From Oidiodendron maius Zn (Eukaryota > Ascomycota > Leotiomycetes > Myxotrichaceae): a DNA stretch of 64,000 nucleotides. The notes below the pieces were generated by a model. It saw only the letters and a program-made list of their open reading frames with translations, had not been told where the DNA came from and ran no database searches. The translations under genes and the position numbers were made by a program. Of the stretch, positions 47,380 to 59,141 are shown piece after piece (position 1 is the stretch's first letter; every line of letters begins with the position of its first letter). The stretch covers positions 1-64,000 of the forward strand of contig KN832871.1 of NCBI GenBank assembly GCA_000827325.1, given 5' to 3'.

Positions 47380-48330
47380 ATGCTTGACCTGAAGATCGCC
47401 ACAGTCCAGTTCGAAAATGCCTCCGGCGATAAGGCATACAATCTCTCAATTATTAGTCGTCTCTCAGCGGAAGCTGCTCAGCGTGGGTGCCATATCATTG
47501 TCTTTCATGAATGTTCTATAACTGGATACACCTTCGCGAGTAGACTGTCTCGCGGCGAGTTGCTTTCAGTTGCTGAGCAGGTTCCCGACGGCCCCAGTGT
47601 CAACACCCTTATCCAAATCGCCTTGAGCAACAATATCATAGTGCTGGCTGGTCTCTTTGAACGAGATTCGATAAACGCTATTTACAACACGTACATTTGC
47701 GTTGATGGTCAAGGCGTGCTTGCTCGCTATCGTAAGCTGCATCCTTTTATCTCTCAGTACTTGTCTCCCGGTAGTGAGTACGTCGTATTCGACCTGATGG
47801 GATGGAAGGCTGGGATATTAATCTGTTACGACAATAACGTGATTGAAAACGTACGAGCTACCGCACTTCTGGGTGCAGAGATCATTTTCATGCCCCACGT
47901 CACCATGTGCACACCGTCTACGCGACCAGGCGCTGGGTTCGTGAATCCTCAATTATGGCAGAATAGAGAGCGGGACCCTACAAGCCTACGAGCTGAATTT
48001 GATGGATTGAAGGGGCGTGCGTGGTTGATGAAGTGGTTGCCGGCGAGGGCGTACGACAACGCAGTCTATGTTGTATTCAGCAACCCCATTGGGATGGATG
48101 ACAATCAATTAAAGAATGGATGTTCGATGGTGCTAGATCCATTCGGTGATGTAGTTGCTGAGTGTCGCGAGCTCGGAGAGGGTATGGTTGTGGCGGTCTG
48201 CTCGCGGGAGAAGCTGGAAATGGCAGGGGGATTTCGGTATCGAAAGGCGAGGCGGCCAGAGTTGTATGGTCACATCATCGGGAAAGAGCATGAGTCTAAA
48301 CTGGCGGTTACTTGGATGAGTAAGGAGTAG
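47380..48330 (+). CDS. Carbon-nitrogen hydrolase (nitrilase superfamily)
   Basis: 316 residues, intronless. The catalytic triad is E44 (FHECSITGY), K119 (YRKLHPF) and C149 (GILICYDNN), with the family N-terminus LKIATVQFENASGD. In place of the usual CYDxxFPE the Cys loop reads CYDNNVIENVRA; a long loop (THVTMCTPSTRPGAGFVNPQLW-like, about 172-195) follows, as in some fungal amidase or N-carbamoyl hydrolase-like members. It probably cleaves an amide, carbamoyl or nitrile bond to give an acid and ammonia; the substrate is not predictable. It is the last gene of the putative cluster with SDR, regulator and aldehyde dehydrogenase. Confidence 0.9.
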   Translation: MLDLKIATVQFENASGDKAYNLSIISRLSAEAAQRGCHIIVFHECSITGYTFASRLSRGELLSVAEQVPDGPSVNTLIQIALSNNIIVLAGLFERDSINAIYNTYICVDGQGVLARYRKLHPFISQYLSPGSEYVVFDLMGWKAGILICYDNNVIENVRATALLGAEIIFMPHVTMCTPSTRPGAGFVNPQLWQNRERDPTSLRAEFDGLKGRAWLMKWLPARAYDNAVYVVFSNPIGMDDNQLKNGCSMVLDPFGDVVAECRELGEGMVVAVCSREKLEMAGGFRYRKARRPELYGHIIGKEHESKLAVTWMSKE

Positions 48331-49227
48331 AGAAATGCATTCTTCGTAACATTAGGGAAATAGTTTGTATGGAGTTGCAAAACAAAGTGGCGTGTTTCAC
48401 TCTACCCATGTGGTTGCGAGGTAATACGGAGCATATGTTAGACCACGCATCCCCTCGTCCGGTATGAAAAACCACAACTAGCAGAGGTGTATTCAACCAG
48501 TTAGAGCCGAGATTACAGCACAGCCTCAATAACCATTACTTAATAATTTACTAGTTATTACAGTACAGTAGCATTATTTGAATGATACATGCTCCAACAC
48601 TCCCCCTCAGCGCATAAGGCTACCTTACAAAATTCGCATCTGCCGCGCTCTGCTGTGCCACGACCCGGATAATTCTCCGCTGGCTACTACAGACCTGCTT
48701 GCATTAACCCTAATTCCATTCGGTCTTTATTCCCCTGTGGCATTTATCCTAGCTGCTGACCACAAACAATTGCGTCCTACGATTCAGTTGGCTGACAATC
48801 GGTAACACTTCGCCCAGGATGACTACCACTTCCCATGACTTATAACCGAGCTGAGCAATCGGCAGGGCAGCTGTATATAGTATAGCAGCCTAGGGCGATA
48901 TAGCAGTCTAGGTCGATTATTGCTGCTTCGGGAATATAGCAACTGGAAGACCGGTTATGTTAACCTATACGAGCCTGGAACTAGGCACGAAGGGGCCTAT
49001 ATGAGGGGGATCAGAAGTCTTTATCAAGGCAACAACTTTCAGTAATAGTGGCCTCAAGTGTAATTGAAAGGGACGTATTTACTCAGGACGGTGAGTTTGA
49101 ATAGGATGAGAGAGAGGTGTAAATAGTCTGGAGTACATTTAGCTGGCTCCATGAAAAAAAATTCTTAAAGAGCCCAAACCAACGCCCTAACCAACCGCAT
49201 CACCCAGCACTCCCATACCCTTCCAAG
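48331..49227. other. Intergenic
   Basis: About 0.9 kb without a supported gene. Around 48,860-48,960 there are short repeats of the form TATAGCAGCCTAGG / TATAGCAGTCTAGG; otherwise nothing notable. Confidence 0.45.
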
Positions 49228-51845
49228 TCAAAACCGAGAGATAACTCGCCCATGTGTTCTAAACCAGTTTAGGAATTCAAAAAGAAACTGTGGTCTAGAG
49301 GAGTGCTGAGTCATACGTTCACCCTCATCCACTAAAGCTTGAGTAGGGATGGACATTCGAGCATGCTGGACTGTGTTAATGTCGCCAATGGCGAAGAACA
49401 TCTCAGTGTGTCTCGTGCTACAAACATTGAGTCGACGGCGATCACAGAGAAAGCCGGGGCCTGACTTGGCATCCACGGTTAGGATCAAGAATGTCAGACG
49501 TGCCTCGTGACCTTGAAAAGAGTCCGCTGTAGCCACTTGGACTGACTTTAACTCGCCAATCTGCTGACTAAGTCGATGACGAACATGGTTGAGCATAGCA
49601 CGGTATGGTACAATGACTAGCATGTTTGACGCGCTTGCACCTAGCTCCTTGCCAGTTGCTGCAATAAGATGGAGAGCTTTGTCTGTCTGTAGAGGGTTAT
49701 ATCGGGATGAATTCTCTGTTTGTATACACTGTGTGTTACTACAGTGTAGGAAGGCTGGCTAGAGTTTTCCTTCTGCTGATCGAGATATAGATGGGTCGAT
49801 CTTATAAAGGAAGTCATCTATCTTCGAAGTGTACTTGTAATTTGGTGAATGTATGACAGTAGCTGTAGCTAGAGAAACCTGATAGTCTTCATAAACTATA
49901 TCGCAAGCTAAATCAAATCCACCATTACAGATTCGAAGCTGCTTATCAAGTTGGAGACAGGGCCACCCACTTGTCATTATTATCTGTAGGAAGAATATCG
50001 AGCCATGGGTGCCGAAGATATTAGCGTAGATCTCTTTATCCCCTACACTTATCCGCTTATTTTTGCTTATAACTGCAGGAGGTAGCTGGTTGATGTCTCC
50101 TCCAAGGAGAAGTGGACGAGATTTTCTCCAAGGAATTATAGCTTCTGCATGAAGAATATATCCAGCTTCATCAATAATAGTTACTTTTGCGATTTCTTTA
50201 TTAAAAAATTTTTGTGAAGCGTTCTAGCGATCCATGAGTTGTCGAGACCATAATGTCTGCAGCTACTGCAATTCGAAGCATTGCTTGCTTAATAAGGCTT
50301 CCGATAGATGGCCAATCCTTCTGTGCCTCAGTTCTCCGTGCTATCACTTCTTGTATGGTTAAACCCATAAGCACATCCTGAACATCTCTGTAACGTTTAT
50401 CCTTATGAAGGACCTTGCGAATCTTAAATAGCTCTGGCGAATCATTTGAATCGAGACTATAAGTTCCAAACTCAAATACCCTTAGGAAGTAGTGAACGAG
50501 TGGCTCATTGACCAGCGCATTGTGTTCCAGGTGCTTGAATCGCGGTCTGGCAGCTGCCCGTTGTTTCTCGCCATATACAAAACCGTCTCAATCTCGGCTT
50601 GGTCATGATAGGCACGTATTAAAATTGGGAGATGCTTGCGCTGTTGTCCATTCTTATTGAAAACCGAGACAACCTTTCGTGAAACAACATCTAGCTTGCT
50701 AGCAAGGGCATCCGCTGCCGCATGTGTTGGTGCGCAGCACATCAGCTTGTTCCGGTCTGATGAACCAAGACAAAGCATGGCTACCGCAGCAAGAACGTAA
50801 GTCTTCCCACCACCAGGTATTCCTACCACTGGGACAATTCCGAGAGGAGCCGAGGCTAAAATGTCTCCCAGCTTTGTCCGCTGCCGAGGCGTTAAAACTT
50901 CATGTACCGCCAAATTCCATTTGGGGTCATTGTCATGAAAGTAGTTCACAACCGGAATGTTTCCATCTCGCAAATACGACAAACTCATCCCCCTAACAAC
51001 ATCTCGTTGCCAGATATTCATATTGATAGCTTTGTCTGACTTGGATCTGCCATGCTCAAACGCCTCTAATGACTGTGGAGCCGAAGAGATAGGGAAGGTT
51101 GACATTGTTTTTTGAATTTCTAGCATGTCCCGATCATCAATGTCGGCAGCATCGGTATCGACATCGTCTTCAGAAGAGGCGGATTCAGCCTCTTCCTCCC
51201 GTCTCCATTCTTTTTCTTTCTGTTTCTCTGCTTTCTTGATCGATGGGGATATCCTGTTCACTGCCGCTACCCTGCGTTTTGCCACTTTGATTCCATCTCC
51301 AGCTTTGAGATAAACATTGACGAGTGGAATGCCTTCCATACTGCTGCCCATGCCAGTTGGTAGTTGATCGGAATTTATTGCAGATATTCGAAGGTCGTGC
51401 AATGTTTCGTATGCAGGAGTATCGCGGTTGATAGGACGACGTACTCTGATGACAAGATTTCCTGGGTTAGGGAAGGGTGGCTGGACGATAATACCTTCCC
51501 AGAATTCATTGTCCAGCCTTTTCTTTCTCTTCCCTTTAACTATCCGAGATCCTTGGGACTTCGGTCCAAAGCATAACTTCACACGCTCGCCAAGGCAGAG
51601 GATCTGCTTAACGGTATCGGGAAACCGAGTGGTCTGTACAGAACAAGGTCTCATCAGTATGTTGAAACGTCTGGATTCACACTAAAATACAAATAGCTAG
51701 GATAACTTGAACGGCTCAGCCACCAATAACGACAGAGTTTCGTCGCCAAGATCCCAAGATGAGTGGCCGTGAGAGGTACCGAGCGCGTCTCTCCATGAGA
51801 TGTATCGAGGCTCCCTTGGTGTATGGAAACGGAGACGGATATGGG
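49228..51845 (-). pseudogene. SF1 (Upf1/Dna2-like) helicase pseudogene
   Basis: The minus strand carries a superfamily 1 helicase in pieces. The longest frame (50,482-51,654) has an N-terminal region, an acidic stretch (EEEAESASSEDDVDTD), motif I in VVGIPGGGKTYVLA and motif Ia-like CCAPTHAAADAL. Further down come VSTTHGSLERF, IIDEAGY-like motif II, LLGGDINQLPP-like motif III, and at 49,228-49,623 ADSFQGHEARLTFLI with NVCSTRH (motifs V and VI). The frame shifts near 50,535 and again near 50,200, and an in-frame TAG stands at 49,759-49,761. A family-like N-terminal piece (DETLSLLVAEPF) at about 51,700-51,850 is followed by more stops. It probably was an RNA or DNA helicase of the multicopy fungal type and is now inactive. 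The 3' end of atg2 is only about 60 nt away. Confidence 0.82.
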
Positions 51846-51907
51846 TACCTCAACACATTTGTCCCAAACGCCATGCTAAACTACCGTGGAGGAAATTTCA
51901 TTCATCA

Positions 51908-54900
51908 TCAATGTCTCTTGTATTTCTGAAAGTCAGGTTAGTGTGGCTTATTCTTGAAATCTTCTGAGGAACGTTGACTTACTGCATCTGCCCGTTGGAG
52001 ATTTGCTGGGTCTAGAGCGTTGGTGGCACCCATTAAAACTTGGCCGCCTGCTTTGGCAACTCCGATGGCAGGTCTCAGAATCACCGTCGGTGCATGTTTT
52101 CTCACAGCCCGTAGGACTCCAGTTGCATTTCCACCTTCCATTACTTCGCCAGGAACAGCAATGATGGCATCTCTTGCAAGAACAAGATCCCTTTGTAGAC
52201 CGTCGTATCCTCCCCGAAGGCCCTGTAATACTCCGACTGGCTGATTGGCGTATAGACTAATTTGCTTTGTTTCTTCGTCTTCATTGCCGTCCTCAATTCC
52301 CGCCCTTGAAGGTCCAGAATTGGGATTTAGCAGACCTTCAGCGCCCTGCAGCACAGTCTGCACGCCGATTGCCACTTTCGCACCTAGTTTTACTAGTTCC
52401 GTACCTGTTGTCTTGGCAAAAGCAGCTGCTCCTTTGGATATGCTGCGGACTATACGACCATCTTTTTGATATTCGCGTATCGGAACAAGTACAAGATGCC
52501 GCAAGCCACCGCCAACGTTCACAATAGATCGCACCGGTGCTAAACCTGCCAGGATACCAGGGAGCTGGTTTCGTTTTATATCAGGCATCCATATATCGTT
52601 CAAGGTTTTGCCTAATTTTTCGAAGCCCGAGATGCCGTAGATGATGGTGTGCCGCAGTACCATATCAGCTTCATCAAGTATCAAAAAGTTCATAAACTCA
52701 GTAGTATGCCCCGAGCGTAGGCCAGCGTAGTCGACGCGTTTGGGTTTAAAGTCCAGTTTCACCGGCACTGAGTTAACTTCTACCCGCTGAAGGAAGGGTT
52801 CTTCTCCAGATGAGGAATGGCTAGGAGCCGAGCCATCTTTGAACTCGAAAAATCTTGTTATGAAGTCAAGCGCATCTTGGTCCACGTGTAGTCGAAGAGG
52901 TAATACCGTTGCTTTAACAACCATCTCAGAGGCTGCGAGGTCGGGAACGGGCTTGACATTGAGAATCTCGATGTGAATCATGTTACTGCCACTCTCTCTT
53001 TCCCCGGCATCTTGCATATAAGTCGCAAACTTTCTCCACGTCGAGGTTGGAACATGATCGAAGATTTCGAAATCATGTACACGTATATCGATTGAGCTCT
53101 GAGTCTCTCCACTCCCAGGCAGGAAGGCCACAAAATCGGCACAAACTCCCTTGAGCTCAAAGGTTATCTTGTGGTGTTTACTTCTCTTTAATCGGAGTTG
53201 TTTAGAGCTTCCTCGCGAAATCCCCTGCCTACTCGGCGATGCTGATAGAGACGTCGTCGCAACAGACTCAGTTTCGGTAGCATTATCATGGAGTTCTTGG
53301 TTTATAACAGCAGTGAGCTCCCTCGGATCTCGATTTGCAGGTATTCCAATGTAGATAGAGTTGAAAAGAAAGTCACCTATGACTGTTTCCTCATCCTCGA
53401 TATCCTGCTCGAAGGTTGGATGCCTTTCATATCGAGCACGTTTCTCGATTGCCTTCGATTCAACATCTTGCACAGCCTTGGAAATCGTATCGCGAGTATG
53501 CTGCCAATCATAACCATCAAAAAGATTCCATATAATGTGCACTTGACGAACGCAAATTTTAAGAGGGCTTTTTCGGACCTTGCATGCATTTGACCTATCA
53601 TAGGTGTTCTTAGCAGAGTTCCACCTGTGCGCGGTTCCCTCTAGAATTGAACTGGCTCCGAAATGATTCTCCTCAAATTCTAGAGTGCTATCGTCATCTG
53701 TGGCATCTTCCGGCTCAACAAAGCTCTCTAGTAAGACACCATCGTGGGTATCTCTGGCTGTCACTTGTGCCGAAGTGGAAGAGGTAGCTTCATCACCGAA
53801 GAGCGGTGTGTATTGTTCGTCGGTAGATTGATAATAGTGAGAATCGAAATCGAAATCATCTAGCTCCTCCCCGCTTATATCTTCAGCTCCAGGGACTTCA
53901 AAATCGTCGTCAAAATTGTAATCCCCTTCAGCCGTGCCAAATGCATTCCCAGATAAAGATGCAAGAAGATCCTCAACTGGTATCACTTTAGTCCGATATT
54001 TGACATCCTTGCTTGGGGGTGTGGGGGGTGTCAATCCGTTGAGCACAGTTATCAAGGTCTGCGTAGAGTCGGCACAGGTTTCAAGGACGAAAAGGTCATC
54101 TCGTAACTCAATATCAATTGACGGATCTCCATCTTCATCAGTAGACACCTGCGCAACAGCCTTGGCTGAAGAGATGTAGCTGACAGATACGAACCCAAGG
54201 GCACAGAGGTCTGCAACTTGATTGCTGCCGCCGTCAAAAGACTGGCGCCTGGGTCTCACTAACTTATTCCCGGCTTTGACATTAGCGACATTATCAATGA
54301 TGAGCAACGAGGCTTTGCTCAGTTCCGCAGTTGCACTGCATTCTTTGTCCTTGGGCAGGATGGCTGACAAATGTGCCTGTGTCAAGACAACAAGAAGTTT
54401 TGATGCTAAGCCCAAGGGGTTCAATGCGCAAATGCAATCACGAAGAACCATATCAATTGTCATTGGCTTCGAAGATAGTTGCGACTTTTTTGCTCCGGTT
54501 TGCTCATTACGCGCACCGAAGACTGTAGATCGTGTAAGCTCCGCAAGTGTGTTAATTGATGTGGCGAGGGTGCTGTTGTCATCTTTCTTAGACATGCTTT
54601 CCACGAGATCCAGCAAGGCCATTAAAGTCGGAACTCGGTATTCAAATTTCAAGTTCCATAGTTTAATTTTCACAATTGGTTCCATCTCATCGCCGATCAT
54701 TCGTGCCATTATAGCCGGAGCTCGAGACCTTGGCTCTCGCAGTTCAGGGTCAGTCGCTATTCCGAGTAGCTCCTCCGTGCCATTTCGATGGACGGATATG
54801 GAATTTATGCTAAAGGCTGTCAGTGTCGGAAATGTGATTTGCGCAATCTCGATAGCCTCGCCTGTAAGTTGCAGGATACCAAAATTGCGGCTGACATCTA

Positions 54901-57900
54901 GCTGTGCGTCGAACTTGTTTAGCGTGATCAAGGACAGTAATCCAGGGCGGTCGTCGTCGGGCAGATATTTTGTAACTGTCGACAATCTAGATATTTCTTC
55001 CACTAGACCAGGTAAGAAGCCAAGTTTATCCAGCTTGCAGATGCGACTTTGGAAGTTGTCAGCAGAGAGGCGCAAAACTGCTCCCTGTTTTCGCTGACGA
55101 AGTAAGGTGTCGAGAAGAATGTCATCATCTTGATCGTACTTAGCTTTAGAAGGTGTGATGAGCGACAGTAATGCATCTAAATCCACATCTTTAGGGGATG
55201 GGAGGTATTCGATCCGAGTAGCTGTAACATCTATATTGATTGCCGGATCCTCCGTGACATGCTTGAGGTGGGGGGCGGACATTCTGATCTTCTGAATTCC
55301 AACACCAATTCCTTCATCACGACTGACAATCTTGACAGCTGATGTTTCAAGTTCAACGCTGCATTCAGCACCAATCAAATCAAGGCTAAAGCCGCCAATT
55401 CTGATGTCAGTTTTGTTCTGTGCTGCCAGCGATTTATCGTCGGGATTGATAGGAACTTCAAAGCGGACGCCATGAGCCCTTTTTTGGCTAGGGCTTGTAG
55501 CAGTGATTGTAGCATTTGATGCTATGGAGCTTCCAAGATTTAACACACTGCTCAGTCCGCCGAGCCAGCTGAATGTTTCATCAAGTTTTTGAAGGTCTAT
55601 GGAGACATGAAGTGGCAAGGTTTTAACATCCACGCGTGTAGATTCTGCAGTTTTGCAAATGTCCACCGACATATCAATACCAGCTGAAGATTTTAGATCT
55701 CGAGCGGATGCCCGCATTGGAAGGTTTACATCAAAAGAGAGAATGTCATCTTTTGCGTAGCCAAAACTGAACTTCTTTATTGTGACTCCAGTCTCACTCT
55801 TTGCGTTTGAAATATGCGACCTAATGCAAAGGCCATCAATTGCAGTTCGTAACAGAATGTCGGCTTCAGCAAAATGAGCTCTTGGTAGTTGATTAGATTC
55901 AGAGGGTGCTGAAAGTGGTTTTTGTTCGAGCCTTTCTAGGAACAAAATGGATATTTGCTCCGCTTCGAACTTCAAGTTCCTATCAGAGACATCGGAGCTC
56001 CGCTCCTCATGTTGGGTTGTCGGTATCTCAAAAGTCAAGGCCTCTGTGACTCTGCGAATGAGAATCCACATTAGAGCTCCGACGGGCACGTCCACCTGGG
56101 CAACAACTCGACCGACGTCAATCTCAACAGTACTATCCACTTCATCTATCTCTTTGCGTTCCGACTCGGCAATCCGAGATTGTGATGCTGTCGGCTCGCG
56201 TCTTGCTGGAATATGCGTAGAAAATGCACCTGGAATATTCATTGAAATAGAGCGCGAAAAATCTTTCTGACCGTGCGAGGTGCCACCGAAAACCGAATTG
56301 CTTGCGGAGGGCTGCAGGGGTTCTGGTGCTTGCCCACTTGTAACCCCCGGAAGGTACAATACCACCTTGTCAATGTTAAATATATGTTTGGTTACTCTGC
56401 TATAGTCGTCAAAAATTGCCGTAGAATTTTCCGGTAGATTGCTCGAAGTCTGGGGTTCTAGAGGAGGTTCCTGAAGAAGTGAGTTTTGCAGATTGGATGC
56501 TGTAGACATAGAATTCTCTAACGACTGCGAGGTAGTTATCGAAGGACCGTCCACACTGGGAATATTGGAAGATGTTGGTACCGGACTTGTATACCGATCA
56601 CGCTCCAAGATACCTGGTTTTAGCTCCTGAGATTCCCGGTCAACTTCTGACAATGGACTATCATTAATACGAGAGCCTCTCCACATATCAGGAGCCTTGT
56701 CTGATAGAGCACCATATGAGATTGCACTCATATACATGCTCTCCGCTTCCTCGTGGGTAAAAATTTGCGAGTGGACCAGATCCTCTCCAACACCTGTCGG
56801 ACTATCACGTTCGTCCTCGATTTGGGATGTGGAGTCGGCTTGGTGGAAAATATTAGTTGCGGTTTGCTGAGGTTCATCAATAAGGAATGAATTTGGTTTG
56901 TTAGGTAAAGTGGGCTGCGATTGTGACACCCTTCCCTGTGAGAATCTAGAATGTTGCCTAGTAGGAAGGATGGTCGACCGCAAGGCTGAGTCGGTCGTCT
57001 CGTCGGTGGTAGAATTATCATTAAAGAAGCCTTGGCCACTACTTGGCCGCATAGAGGGTTGCAGCAAATTTGAAATTGTTGGGGTAGAGAGCGGCGAACG
57101 AATGGAATGCCCACTTTCTTGCTCATCCGTGGGCAGCTCCAATTGTCCAGAGCTCGGAAATCCACTGTCCGTTACCGCATTTTCAAGGTCTGCAGGAGAC
57201 AGACTTCCTGATAAACCTGTAACATTCTCATCTTCTGGAGCATCATCAAAGCGACCATAACTGCTGGTGATAACTGAGCCCTGAAGCGAAGGTGGAAAGC
57301 TGGCTTTATTTATGACAGATCTTGAGGAGAGCTCAATAGATGATGCAGTGGACAATCTGCCCGACGATGATACAGTACTGGAACCCATGAATACGCTTTT
57401 CTCTTTCGCTGGCTGCGTTCGTGCTGATGTATTCTTGCCATCAAATAAATCCGACTGAGTGGCAGACGGCGATGACATTGAAGCCGACCTCGGCCGCGCT
57501 GTAAAGATATCGGATTCTGAAACCAAAGATCCTTGAATCCTGCTGAGATATATAAGACGCTTCCCCGCCTTGAAGAGAAGTTTCTTGGGCGTATCGTCAG
57601 CTTCAGGGGTTTGTTCAAGATCATGTGTAACTCCCTCGATTTCTATGTCTTCTATTCTTAGCTGAACAGTAACCGGGTCAGCAGAGCTTAAAGGTGGCGG
57701 TCGTGAAGCTTCGTCGGGAATTTCGACATCCAAGCTGAGTGTGACTCCATGAATCCTGATCTGCAGCCGGTCAATGATACCGGTAAGGAATCTAGCCATG
57801 AAGGCCGGGAGCGATAGAGCTGCGCCAGTGCCTAATGGCATATCATTTTCTCCATCCTCTATTGACGCAAAAGAGTTACCAATTTCTACGCTCTCTGACA

Positions 57901-58516
57901 AGATAGCAGCTTCTAGTTCAACCTTGTCCTCTTGTGGCTCAGTCTGTAAGAAAGACTCTGCCAGATCTACGGCGTTGGGGATTGTTGAGTCCAGCGCATC
58001 ATCATGGACATTCGTCTCCCGAGTAAAATTATGAGAGTGAACGCGAGGCTCAAGTGTGCTCGGGCTTGTTGGATGTGTCTGCTTCTGATTCCGTCCGCGA
58101 TTCATTTCTTGCTTGGAGGGACCATTCCTTCCTTTCAACCGTAGGTGGCATTCAACCCCATCCACTTCGACAACTATTGGACTGCTGTAGATATCGACAG
58201 GTATGGTAAGTCTAAGGAGGAGGACGCGTGCCTTGACGAATTCGAAAGAGGTTGGCAGTTGCAGAAGGGACTCTAATTTCTATTTAAGCAAAGAGATTAG
58301 CATTTGACGTCCTGGCAAAAAGATGAGTGAAGACGTTACCTTCAACCGCAGTCCGACATCCTTGAATTCGAATACACATCTCTTCCCCCAGGCGATATCC
58401 AGGCTGTCCAAGTCAAAGGTATCGGTGTCAAAAATGTCTAGCCGGGAGAGGGCATACTTGAGCAGGCGCTTCGGCATAGATGACGCCTGGAAATATGCTT
58501 GAAAGTAGGATGCCAT
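51908..58516 (-). CDS. atg2: Autophagy-related protein 2 (lipid transfer)
   Basis: Three exons on the minus strand, 58340-58516, 51983-58279 and 51908-51925, with introns of 60 and 57 nt, give 2163 residues, the normal size for fungal Atg2. The first exon with the start of the second encodes the Chorein_N-type N-terminus ([20 protein letters not shown], then [20 protein letters not shown]). The middle is long, Ser-rich and poorly conserved. The C-terminal ATG2_CAD region is clear ([53 protein letters not shown]). The tiny last exon replaces a longer read-through end by KYKRH. Atg2 is a rod-like lipid-transfer protein that moves phospholipid from the ER to the growing autophagosome with Atg9 and Atg18. 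Single-copy core gene; divergent from the acyl-CoA dehydrogenase. Confidence 0.95.
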
Positions 58517-59141
58517 GATGGCCGTAGTCCGTCACGTAGGGAAGTAATAAGGCTGGCCCAGGTTGGATCCCCTAGTCTTGACAACAGGTTCAAAGGTCAG
58601 CCTGTTGTTGTCTCAGAGTCTGCGGACCCTGCTGGTCACGGAGCCCTTGTGCACAACAGCAAGCACTGTCCTGGGCTTGACTCTCATTATTGGCAGAAAG
58701 ACTTAGGAGCCAGCGGCTAAACAAGAAGGAGCAAAGCAAAGAGTCTATGGCGAAGGACCGCTGGGCATTTCATGTTTGGTGGTAGAGAGAGCGCTAAGAA
58801 GGTGTACGTCGGATGTTGTAGTCCAGGTGGTGCTTCACGCTCTCGCCCTGCAAAGGTACGTACTACAGCCACACTATCGATAAGGTCGGTGGCTCCTCAC
58901 GTGATATTAACAAGGCTATCGATGCCTGAGGAACGAAACAAATCCGATTAGTAGTTCGGTAACTCTCCGGGCCTCGGCATCTATGTTTTCTAGCCTCGCG
59001 TTCCCTCTACAGAGAAGGCGCCCGTTTCCCTTTACCCCGGCTACGTGAAAGAATTCTACATATTCTTCTCATGCCCCCCGAAAGCATTCACCTCGTACTG
59101 CCCATACCACGCAAGTTAGAGCACTTGGTTTGTGCTTCGGA
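58517..59141. promoter_or_regulatory. Divergent promoter region (atg2 / acyl-CoA dehydrogenase)
   Basis: 625 nt between the two start codons with GC-normal sequence; no convincing TATA box. A short 73-codon frame at 58,499 is spurious. Confidence 0.4.

Noticed and set aside
49228-51845. Helicase as part of a Helitron
   Set aside because: No Rep endonuclease domain or Helitron ends (TC...CTRR hairpin) seen; motifs are SF1 Upf1-like with a central GIPGGGKT, not Pif1-like.
52020-58034. Many plus-strand frames opposite atg2
   Set aside because: Antisense shadows of a long conserved coding exon.
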